64,000 nucleotides of DNA from Romanomermis culicivorax (Eukaryota > Nematoda > Enoplea > Mermithida > Mermithidae). Positions 46,800 to 56,787 of the stretch are shown piece by piece. The DNA lies in NCBI GenBank assembly GCA_963922205.1, contig CAWUHX010000127.1, positions 620,001 to 684,000 on the forward strand. Reading direction: 5' to 3'. Within the stretch, counting starts at the first letter, position 1; every line of letters starts with the position of its first letter. Under the pieces are notes generated by a model, which was given only the letters and a program-made list of their open reading frames with translations, was not told the DNA's origin and did not search any database. Both the position numbers and the translations under genes were made by a program.

Positions 46800-47770
46800 A
46801 TTTAGGCATAGAATTCGACCAAGTTCCTCAGGGTAGTGTATTGGGACCAACATTGTTCTTAATTTTCATAAATGATATATTTGATGGTATTAGCAGTGAA
46901 ATTTATCTTTGTGAAAATATGCAATGCTACAGAAAAAGTACTATAAGGCGATCTTGTCAAAGTTTATGAATGGTCATTGAAATGTCAATTATCTATTTCT
47001 CTGGAAAAATGCTCTGTTTTGCATCTTGGGAGTAATAACCCCAAGGTTGAGTATTATAAAAACGATTTTCTGATTCCTGTTTCAGAGGTGAAGGATCTTG
47101 GTGTTATGTTCAATGAAGAATTGTCAGCAACTGCCCACTGTAATTATGTGATTTAAAAAGCATCTAGGGTGGCAAATTTGATTTTAAAATGTTATCACTC
47201 TAAATTCAATGAATTAAAAATCAGGGCTTTTAAATCCTATTTTCTCCCTATTCTGGAATATGGTTCACCACTCTGGAATCCTTGTCTGGTTGGGGATACT
47301 AAATTGGTAGAAAAAGTTCAACGAAGGTTTACAAAAAGACTTTTTGGGTATAAAGATTTAAGCTATGAGGAGCACCTCGACAAATCTGGCCTTGATGACC
47401 TTGCATTTAGACGTACGTGTATTGACTTATCTTACATGTTCTTAATTTTGAAATTTAAAGTTATTCCACCTGATTTATTTTTCACTTTGAATCCGTTCAA
47501 TTATCGCGCGTTTAGCTTATTTAAATTGTATAAATCGAAATATAACTCTAATGCTTTAAAACATGATTTTTGCTTGCGAAATATTGATGTTTGGAATTCC
47601 TTACCCAATGATATCATTCGTTCGAACAATATGCCCTGTTTTCGGTCTAAATTGAGTCATTTTTTGAAGGCTCAATTCGCACGTGCTTTTGTCACGTCCA
47701 TGAGCTTTTCTGTATTAGTCGTATTTACTTTTGTATTTATTCGCATTTAATAAATTTCTTTCTTTTTCTT
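46800..47770 (+). pseudogene. LINE (CR1/Jockey-like) 3' fragment of reverse transcriptase
   Basis: Starts inside RT at FDQVPQGSVLGPTLFLIFIN. The catalytic YADD region is degenerate (LCENMQCYR) and a frame change follows. The part KCSVLHLGSNNP ... VKDLGVMFNEELSA ends in a stop at 47154-47156. The thumb region then runs from about 47169 to 47750, with FLPILEYGSPLWNP, EKVQRRFTKRLFGY and DVWNSLPNDI, all standard for CR1/Jockey-type elements. AATAAA at about 47748 and a T/C-rich end mark the 3' end. The 5' end is truncated, as is usual for LINE insertions. Confidence 0.85.
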
Positions 47771-47834
47771 CTTTTCTTTAAGTTGGGGGGAGCCCTCAAC
47801 TTCAGCCCCAGTAGTAGCAGGTAGGCCAATCATG

Positions 47835-49097
47835 CAGGTTGCAATGTGCGACACTGCGACTTGGGGAAAAATTTTAGTTGCACACATAAATTTTTGTTTT
47901 CTAACTCTAAAATCAATAAATTAGCTTAATTTTATCGAAAAAACTACCAAGAGATAGTTTTCTTGTATTTCATTGGATTCGCGTCGGTTTTAGGCTTTTA
48001 AAACCAAATTTTCTGAGTTTTGGAGAGAAAATGAAAAAATGGTATGAGAGTGAGTAAACCTTTTCGGCGCCTAGCGCCGCAAATTTTTCTGGCATTTTGA
48101 TATCCTAGAACGCTGGAAAACGACACTTTTCAACTTTTATTTCTAGACAGAAGGTCTTATTTTTCAGTGAGTTCAATGAATTTTCAGTCGGGCAGACTAC
48201 AATTCAAAAACGAGGAAAGCAACCAAGAATTTCGATTCTTGAACTAGGAAAAAATTCCACTTGGACTCAAAATGTCTAAATCACACAAATGCCAAAATTT
48301 TTTTAAGGATCGCAAAAAATTTTGGGAAATAACCGAGAGAAATCTTGCTTTTCGTCCAATTCTCCAAAAAACGACACTGGATCAAACGTTTATCAATAAT
48401 ATGTTTAAAATTAAAAGCCATTAGCATTAGCTAAAATAAAATGGCATTTTCTAACCGCACACTGGAAAAATAGAGAAAAAATTATTTAATACCTAATTAA
48501 AATCCGGCGCGAAGCGCCAGAAAATTTTATCTATTTTCCATTTATAACGCATAGAAATGCATCTCCAGTCCGAACAGAAAACCCTAAGACCCAAATAAAA
48601 GGGCGGAGAGTCAAATAGACCATAAAAAAATTTTTCCTCAATGTGATGCCTACGCACAAAAAAAATTTTCTCAATTTCAAAAAAAAATTCCCAATGTCGA
48701 TCGATTCAGGGTTTTTTCGCACACAGCAACCAAATGTCGGGCTGTACAACCAAATTTTTTGTCTCAAGTTGCGCAGTGCAACCTGGAGCATGACGGCCGT
48801 TATGATAATTTTACAGTGTCTTCTGCCCGGAGATGCATTTTTTAGCGATTATCCCGAAAAAATTTTCGGCGCTACGCGCTGAACAACTTACTCATATCAA
48901 CGTTTTCATTTTCTCTTCAAAACTCAGAAAATTGGGTTCTGAAAGTCTAAAACCGACGCGATTCGAATGAAATACAGAAAAAATAGCTTTTGGTATTTTT
49001 TCCGATTAAATTGAGCTAATTCATTGATTTTAGAGTGAGCAACCAAAAAACTATCTGTGCAACCAAAATTTTTCCCCTAGTTGCACATTGCAACCTG
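47835..49097. mobile_element. Fold-back repeat with arms of about 250 bp
   Basis: The left arm from CAGGTTGCAATGTGC (47835) to about 48090 is the reverse complement of about 48850-49097, which ends GCACATTGCAACCTG. Arms include GCGTCGGTTTTAG and the GGCGCCTAGCGCC tag. The central part contains a second related block (48500-48790) with GGCGCGAAGCGCC and ATGCATCTCC words, repeated again at 52755-52960. No coding sequence and no clear target duplication. Confidence 0.7.
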
Positions 49098-49537
49098 GCC
49101 TGTGCAAGAAAACCCAGGATCGATTGACGAAAAAACTGCGAGAAAAATGCGTTTTCAAAATTCTCTGTGATGAATGCTACAGTAATCAAATGTTCCGCGC
49201 CTATTTTCGACAGGAGTTCAACTTGCACACAGTCAGAGAATCGTACCTGTCGGTCGATACAGAAAAAAAGACAAGACCTTCATTACGAGAATATCCTTTT
49301 CGATTGTTTGCAAATTTTTCTTTCTGCTACTTTTCTGTGTTTTTTGTTAAACTCCTTCATTTTTTATTCCCCTAAATTTGTCATATTTTTTCTCAAAATA
49401 AGTCTGAATTTTCTAGGATTTTTTGTTTTTCTTTGCCTTTCAGTAAAAAATCTTTCTTTTAGTTGAAAAATCTGCATTTTAAAATTATTTTACATATTGT
49501 TTGCTTTATTCTGTAAAAATCTGTATTTTTCTTTTTT
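49098..49537. other. Non-coding, T-rich
   Basis: Short open frames only; nothing recognised. Confidence 0.35.
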
Positions 49538-50348
49538 TGTAACATACCTGCTAATGCAGTACTGTAAATATATATAGCATACTGTATGTGAAAGACATTT
49601 ATTAAATAATATTCCATTTTCCTATTTTATCGTCTCAAGGGTGTCTGGAATTCACACCCAAATATTCTTATAAATTTATATGAAGCACTTTGTTTTGATT
49701 GTCCCACACCCCATTGACCCAATTAAAGGCACACATAATATTCCCACATTGGCACCTGGCCCTCGTAATGCACATAAAGATACACATTCTGTAGGTACAA
49801 TAATCCCCTCCAAAACGCCTAAACACACCTGCCCATGTAGAAAGTACAGAAATCCCGACCCAGACAGAAGATTTAGGAGGAATGCATGGAAAACCGAAAA
49901 ACACATGAAAAACTAAAAAACATAGGCGGCAAAGCATACTGTAGGTTGAAAGGCATGTGAGCGTGGAAATTAGGAGTAAATTAAAAGCAAGAGGCGTGGC
50001 CAAAGAAACATAGAGTAGGCGGAACAGGTAAGCGAAGCAGCGATTGGTTAGGCGAGCCGATGGAAGAGGACCTCCCACGATGCGAGGGCGTGGATCAAAG
50101 AGGCCGTATAAAAGACAGAAAAATGCGGAAAAAGACAGATTTTGATTAAGATTTATGTAAGATTGGTGGAAGCATTTTATGCGGGACGTGTCGAGAGGTT
50201 AAAAGGCATATTTTTATATCATTGACTTATCATTTAATTAATTATTTCGTCATTTATCATAATCGTTTGTTGTTACCACCGTCCTCGTGGATCGTCGCAG
50301 ATCGGTTCAGGAGCAAGTAAAAGTATAAGTCAGAAACTGGTCGTTACA
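49538..50348 (+). repeat. 5' LTR of the second element, 811 bp
   Basis: Begins TGTAACATACCTGC and ends CTGGTCGTTACA (TGTAAC/GTTACA inverted ends). A TATAAAAGAC box lies at about 50107. A TTTTTGGTGACC primer-site-like sequence starts four bases after it (TGG near 50355). Confidence 0.75.
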
Positions 50349-50498
50349 TATTTTTGGTGACCATACTGTACCGTTAACCACTGGAACTCCCTGCCCCATT
50401 AAGGTGCATCCTATATCCGGGCATTCCTAAGCAGTAATCGCATACAGTAATAATCGTCTCTTACAGTAGGACAGCTATTCTTAAAACACAAACTGAAA

Positions 50499-51626
50499 AT
50501 GACCCTCCATACACGAGACCACTTAGGAGAAATTGTAAGAGAGCAAATCAACTAACTTTTTGCAGAACATTTTCGAACTTTACACACACAATTGAGAAAA
50601 AACACTCTGAATCCCACTCTGATAGACGATTTAAGAACGGCCAGCATCCATAACAGTATGACAAACAATTTTTATGCAAAACCTACAGTATTTAAAGGAG
50701 GAGTAACCCAACATTTTGGCGAATGGAGCAAGCGACTAGAGCAGTTCATGATACTACAAGGCATGAAAGATACTGACGAGCAACTCAAATTAGCATGTTT
50801 TGAAATTCATTTGGGTGGTGCAGCATTAGCAAAATTCAAAAGTTTAGAAAATTCTGAAAACCCACCCCAAACGTATGAACAGTATAAAACTGCATTACAA
50901 GCATGTTTCCTCGATCACAGAGACACAGATTTATACCAACATTTTTTGCATGAATGGAAACAAAAAAGATCAGAAACTGTCATTGAATTTTTGTTCGACC
51001 TCGAGCATCTAGCGACCCTCGCCTACCCCAATTTCAATTCAGAGGCACGAGAAATGATAATCAAACCCGTTTTCATGGAAGGCATGCAGACCGAAATTAG
51101 AGAGGCACTCAAGTACAAACGATTCACCTCCCTAACAGACATGTCTGACGAGGCAGCTTATGTTCAACAACAAATTTTCAGCAACAGATTGAAATCTAGC
51201 CCCATACCCCTCATATCCCCTGAATGTGAACCCATTCTTTCATTAGGCAATTACACTGAACAGCAGGGAATCCTACATAAATTGGAACAAGTCATGGAGT
51301 TGCAATTGCAAATAATGCAAAATTCCCAAGCTCAACCCCATCATGATAACAGTAATTTGAGACAGATCACATGTTTTCAATGCAATCAAGTTGGGCATTT
51401 CGCCAGAAATTGTAATTCACCAGGTACTCAAAAGTCATGCCAAATTTGCTTTAGGAGTAATCACATGACTCGAGACTGTAAAAGCAGATGCGTTCACTGT
51501 TCTCAGATTGGTCACAGATCCAGCCATTGCATATCAAAAAGCTACTCAAATGCAGAATGTTTTCTTTGTAAGCAAAAAGGTCACATGAGTAGATATTGCC
51601 CCAACCAAATGACCCCTAACGTCTAA
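50499..51626 (+). pseudogene. Gag of the second element, four CCHC zinc knuckles, early stop
   Basis: ATG at 50499 (MTLHTRDHLGEIVREQ) is followed by TAA at 50553-50555, then the frame is open to 51626. The middle has a capsid-type domain (FGEWSKRLEQFMILQGMKD, ALAKFKSLE, HFLHEWKQKRSETVIEF, LEHLATLAYP) as in Ty3 Gags. At the end are four C-x2-C-x4-H-x4-C knuckles: CFQCNQVGHFARNC, CQICFRSNHMTRDC, CVHCSQIGHRSSHC and CFLCKQKGHMSRYC. Four knuckles is more than the one or two most Ty3 Gags have. It would package RNA. One early stop is the only break seen. Confidence 0.85.
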
Positions 51627-52634
51627 AATCGCATTGAAGAGAGACTACCCCCACCACAAATGAACATTGATGTCCCAGTCATGTACTCCACATTGCCCAC
51701 TGTCCAGCATCAACCTCAACATGCTTTAAATACAGTTCTGCCCAGCAGTCATAAGCAGTTTGACCCCCAGTATGTCCTTGACATACCCCTTCCTGATACA
51801 AGCAGCACCTCAAAAATTGCATCACCAAAAAGCAGTGACATGTTGAAATCCAAACTCCCCCAGCCAAAAATTGCACAGAAACATAAACATCCTGAAATCA
51901 GTGAGACGTCCAAACCTGAACCAGCATACAAAAAGGAACGCCCAATGTTTTCACAATTGCAGGGCCTCCCCACAGACCCCAACACATTTCCCAGGCGAAA
52001 AACTTCTCTTCCTACCCCCAAAGCACGAAAAAATCGTAAAATTCATTTTGCAGCTAGCATTTCCCAGAGTAAAAATAGTGGTATCTGCAGTTCTAGCTCA
52101 AACGACGTCAGCAAGTCCCAAATCCCCCATCCCGATACATGCATCGCCCCTGTTTCTTGTCCTCTCCCAGCGAAAAATTCAACTGCCCAATCTCATTTTT
52201 CCACCCAAAACAAACAGAAACGTCTTCATACATTCCCATGGCTAAAAAGCAAAATAGAATCGACCAAGAGTGACAGGATTCAAATGGAAAAAGCTGAGTT
52301 AATCAATTTCTTATCCAAATATCAGCCCCTTCACACTGAGTCGAAAACACATGTGAGTCACAGGCCACTTGTCTCCCACAGCATTCGTACAAGTAATTAT
52401 AAACACAGACACAGACCCCTTTTTCGAAAACCACCAAAAGCAAAACAAAGCATCAAACAAAAAGTTGAGCAACTTAAGGAAGCTGGTGTTATCAATCAAA
52501 GCACTTCCCCTTCATGTAAAACTGGCAGGTCAATCCTTGAGACAAAATACCTTATCCCTCCAAGTCTTCCACCCCAAAACCCTCTCTCCCTCAATCCCCT
52601 TGAACGAGGACGTTCAACTCCGGAAGGAGGGAAA
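51627..52634 (+). pseudogene. Pol remnant of the second element
   Basis: In frame with gag after a TAA, the sequence continues through a proline/serine/lysine-rich region. It reaches the entry of an RT domain: HSIRTSNYKHRHRPLFRKP, then KVEQLKEAGVINQSTSPS, the segment that normally precedes the first RT motif. It then jumps within about 40 codons to the 3' end of the element (ERGRSTPEGGK). No DTG protease, RT catalytic, RNase H or integrase motif remains. Confidence 0.7.
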
Positions 52635-52646
52635 TGTAACGTACCT

Positions 52647-52700
52647 GCAAGCCCCAAATCCCCCATCCTGATACATGCATCGACCATCCTGATACATCGA
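52647..52700 (+). repeat. Displaced copy of an internal segment after the 3' LTR stub
   Basis: GCAAGCCCCAAATCCCCCAT and CTGATACATGCATCGACC here repeat 52109-52148 (GCAAGTCCCAAATCCCCCAT...). A shorter partial copy follows at once (CCTGATACATCGAC). This points to a template switch or patchy repair at the junction. Confidence 0.7.
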
Positions 52701-52709
52701 CACTAACTA

Positions 52710-52960
52710 GAATTACCTTTTATAACCGCGCACTAATATAAAAAATCATATAAATTAATTGAAACCCGGTGCGAAGCGCCGAAAATTTCACTTTTTTCCA
52801 TTTTAGAACGCATCAAAATGCATCTCTGGACAGAAAACCCAATCACCTAATCAAAAGAGCAGTCAGGCCTCAAGTTGCACTGTGAAACTAGGCAGAAAAA
52901 ATTTGATTGCATAGCCCGAAATTTGGTTGCTGTGTGCAAAAAAACCCTGCATAGAGGTAC
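52710..52960 (-). repeat. Copy of the GGCGCGAAGCGCC repeat family
   Basis: Shares GTGCGAAGCGCC, AACGCATCAAAATGCATCTC and GACAGAAAACCC with 48500-48590. From 52868 (GCCTCAAGTTGCACTGTG to GGTTGCTGTGTGC) it is the reverse complement of 48700-48790, so blocks of this family occur in shuffled orientation. Confidence 0.6.
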
Positions 52961-53695
52961 AAGATTTGGTCAAAGGCCAAAATGAATGATATCGTTTTTT
53001 ACTAACCCGCAATCAAAGGCCAAAATGAATGACACAAATTAGTAATGTCGTCAAAATCGTTTACATACAGCTCTTACGGTAAAATTTTTCACTCGAAAAA
53101 TTGTCAAATGTTGGGTCAGTATGCTCACACATTTCCAGTCCTATAAGATCTAGTGTTTATTAAAAAATCGTCAAAATCTTACATATTACTTGCTTTCCCA
53201 CTTTCATTATTTAAAGTAATTTTAAGAAAAACAGACTATAGAGGTAAATCATATATGAGCGACTGAATAAAAAATGTAAAAAGCATATGAGTAATGAGGG
53301 AGTAGACGAACAACGAAATATAAAATGAAAACGAAGAGGAAAAGATACTATATTAAAATAGGAGACAGAAAAATGTAAGAAAAAAATGGGAAAAAACTCG
53401 ATAGTGGAAAAAGGCTTTGACCTGAACTTCTCCAGAAATATGAAAAAATCTGAAGAAAGCATTTTTGAGCTGAAACGTACTTATTTTTCAAATTATTCAA
53501 TTTTCGGTTTTTTGTTTTGCTCTGATATTATAGTGTCCATATGCGCTCTATTGTTGTGTGCTCAAATGTCACTGTGCTCTATTGTTCTGGGTAGCAGAGG
53601 TGTGCTACTATTTGGGGGAACATGTTGTACAGTGAAAACTGACTCACTTCATGTCAGTTTCCAGAGTTGCTCACAAGTACAAAGGCCCTACCATG
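52961..53695. other. Non-coding
   Basis: Contains a short duplicated AATCAAAGGCCAAAATGAATGA (about 52970-53035, two copies in part). A 111-codon plus frame at 53386-53721 has no recognisable domain and runs into the next element, so I do not call it. Confidence 0.35.
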
Positions 53696-53699
53696 CTGT

Positions 53700-55132
53700 T
53701 GTCACATTAAGTAGAATTTGAAGCCATGTCACATTAAACGAAGTGGGACAATCACATTGATGAGTAAAAACCCATACCATATTCATAGAAAATATGGTCA
53801 TGTCACTGCAAGTGGCATGCTGTGGCCCCGTTGGGTGACTCACTTATGGTTATCTACTTTGGGAACCTAACCCAGCTGGTACTACGACAGGAAAACCTGT
53901 GGTGTACCTCGGCCTTGTCCTTGGGTTCAGCTGTAGAATGATGGACAAGGCAGCCGGGTCAGGGGTGGCAATCCCTAGTCCTCATTCACAGGGAATGAGC
54001 GACGGTGCCACTCGCAGAATGGCGTACTGTAGGGGACCTGATTGTTAACCTAAATCCCCTTATTGGCCCTGACCTTAAGGGTCTGAGGGCTTTCTCAACT
54101 GAGGGTACTCTCAAGGGAAAACTAGCTTAAGGAGGATTCCCACAAATATACCCTCAACAATATTAACCCCTGAGAAGACTCACTAAATCCTCTTCTCAAA
54201 GTACTCAGCACTGGGCGACGGATTCAAGGGTCAAAGCATGGGTCCTATGGATGGCAATGAGCGGGTACGGGAATCCAGAGCGATTTGGCATAGAAGGTAA
54301 TGCGGCTGCAGGTCGGCGAGAGACTGTATCAAATGTTTCCTCGGGGGTTGCAAGGGGGGTTCTCGATCAACAGGGATGGGGGGTGAACTCCTACGATTGG
54401 GTTAGGGTAACTGGCAACGCAAGGGAGACCAAAAGCGAAATGTGTAAATTTATTTGATGGCGAACGCAGATGAAATATATATATTATAATAAAGATGATG
54501 TACGGCAAACATGGGATGCAGGCTGTAAAAACGCAACAAGACAATTAGGCCCAAAAATGAGTGCAAAACTAATGAAACATGCCTTTTTAAAGGGCCCCGT
54601 AATCTACAGTATGCCTTGGGCGGAGTTAACACTCACCCAAGCTAACTTCTGCAGCAGAAATCGCTGCAGAAGAGGCCTATGGTCACATAGACATTTTCCA
54701 GTTCACTACGTTAAGCATTGGGGCGAGTTTTCACTCTCCATGCTTAGCATAGGAACGTCATCTAGTGAGAATTTCCAACTAGGCGATTCACGTTGTGAAA
54801 TGTCGTTAGTTTTTACTGATAAGAGGTGCATGTTGTGCTCCTATTACAGTGATGAGCTCGGAGAGCTTATCTTTGACAGAAATTCTTGGCTAGCGGGTTA
54901 CATACGGTAGTCTACGTGTATAACAAAAATAACAAATTGAAAGGGAAATAAAAGTGTGCAAATGAAACAGAAACGAAACATGAAAAGTACACACAGAAAT
55001 TGCATGTAAAATGATAAAAAACGAAACGTAAAATTGATGTGAATTACTGTACTACAAAACGTGGCGAAAAACATAACGAAAAAGTATTATGTGAATCACG
55101 TGACGCTGGGCGAAATTCGTCGGCACATGACA
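53700..55132 (-). mobile_element. TGTCAC-ended element, copy 2 (inverted, no nested MITE)
   Basis: Reverse complement of 16869-18763 minus the nested insert. Ends TGTCACATTAAGTAG and GGCACATGACA. A perfect 4-bp duplication CTGT lies at 53696-53699 and 55133-55136. Internal landmarks shared with copy 1 include CCCTGACCTTAAGGGTCTGA, AACCCAGCTGGTACTAC and the TATGCCTTGGGCGGAGTTAA block. Near 54910 it shows the empty TA site. Open frames in both copies near that block (SMPWAELTL) are similar but do not resemble a known protein. Confidence 0.75.
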
Positions 55133-55136
55133 CTGT

Positions 55137-55636
55137 ACCTGAATTTGGACAGAGCTCAGCCTAGAACATGTTTTTTTGTGGATTAGTCGGTGACTTTTAT
55201 TGTTATTCTCGTCCATCTTTTGCATGTTTATCATTGTCATTGTTTGTATTCTCTAATAATGTTGAAACTTTGGACAAGGTGATTTAAAGTCAGGTTATAT
55301 AAATCAATATTTGTTTTAAAGTGTGTTACATAGTCTGGCTAGTTGTAGTAACACGTAAAGTTTCTGGCCTTGACATCACCGTTCTGACTGAGGAGTTATT
55401 TGCATTTTCGAGACAGACACAGGAAAGCACTGGAATTAAAGCCAAATCCTTGCTATCTCTCCCACAGTGAGTTCTGCCAATTTTGACTAATTTTTTTAAC
55501 CTTGCAGACCAAGCAGTCGCCACAACTCCAGTAAATTATTTAACAAATATAACAAGTACTTTCATTTGAGGTAGTATAGTATATTTATATTATAATTATA
55601 TAGTTAAATATTAATAATATATATAAATAATAATTA
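55137..55636. other. Non-coding, ends in an AT microsatellite-like run
   Basis: 55555-55635 is almost pure A/T (TATAATTATA, ATTAATAATATATA). No gene. Confidence 0.4.
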
Positions 55637-55638
55637 TA

Positions 55639-56403
55639 CAGGGTGAGCCAAAAAAAGGCGACCGGTATTAACTTTCATAGCTTTCAAATGGTGAAGCTTT
55701 TTTTATGTGGTTTCCTGCCGTCGATAGATAAAACATCTGGGCTGCAAGGTTTCAGCCAGATTGCTCGTAGATTGACTGACTAGAATGAAAAATACTAAAT
55801 GTCGGTTTTTCTGCAAATAAATTTTGAAAAATTGACGAAAATTGACAAAATTAACATGTTTTACAACAGAAAAGTGCACTAAATCCAATCATGAGAACCA
55901 CAAAACAGTTGGAATTTACAAGAGAACCGTTTTATCGTCTCCTACATTCTTTAACACCAATAATTTCAATCGTTTTTTCGATCTGGTCAATGACTGAATT
56001 AATTTTGTTTTGATTTTGTTTTTTTTTCCAATTTCAAAACAAAAGCCCTTGATTTTTGGCGAAATTTTGCCCCATATTGAAACGAGAAGTTAATGACTTT
56101 AAATTACGTGTAACTTATAAATTCGGGCGACTTTTGAAGTATTTTTGTGCGCAACAACCTTCACAAAACTTTTTTCACAATAGGACAACTTTTATTTTGA
56201 TTTCACAATTTTTACTTTTTGAAAAGTGACAACTATTATTAAATTTCTTCTTGTACAGTAACCATAGATGCTAGAAGCATAAAATTTGGGCTTTATAACA
56301 AGGATAAACAGGGAATTTTAATGCAGCAATTCGCATCAAAAGAGCTTTATCCGTTCAAAAATTATGGGAGTCAGCATCGGTCGCCTTTTTTTGGCTCACC
56401 CTG
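55639..56403. mobile_element. Mariner/Tc1-type non-autonomous element, 765 bp
   Basis: Perfect or near-perfect inverted ends start CAGGGTGAGCCAAAAAAA and continue through GGCGACCG. TA stands on each side (55637-55638 and 56404-56405). The interior is AT-rich without transposase. The end sequence is typical of widespread mariner/Tc1 MITEs in animals. Confidence 0.85.
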
Positions 56404-56787
56404 TATATTACAAATATAATGTATTTTATATAGTACATATTACATATAAAAAAGACTATTACAAATTTACAAGCATGAAATTTATGAGTCACAGACTATT
56501 CACAAGTGCACCATACAAAAAAGTTGAAATGGATTTTTCAAACTTATGTATGCATTCAGTCATATGATTTTTAGAACATTCGATACTATCGTTTCAAAAA
56601 AAAAGTCTAGCATGAAAAGTCTGCCCATAACAGTTATTTGATTAATTTTTTTTAGGTTCAACATTTATCATCCCATATCGAAGGCATATAGTAAATAAAA
56701 GTGCTCTAATAAATACATATTGCTATGCTTGTAGGCCGCATCTTATTAACATTCAAACCTGTTTTCTTACGTGCTAAAGTTTTAATC

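Larger units (their letters stand above)
49538..52648 (+). mobile_element. Second LTR retrotransposon (Ty3/gypsy-like), internally deleted
   Basis: A full 5' LTR, primer site and gag, then a short pol remnant. The polypurine GGAAGGAGGGAAA and the first 14 bases of a 3' LTR (TGTAACGTACCTGC from 52635) follow. After that the LTR similarity stops. Almost all of pol is missing. This element is unrelated to the 22-kb one in LTR and Gag sequence. Confidence 0.8.

Noticed and set aside
53386..53721. 111-codon plus-strand frame with two hydrophobic stretches
   Set aside because: Crosses the border of the TGTCAC element, lacks motifs and has cysteine-rich low-information sequence; likely chance.
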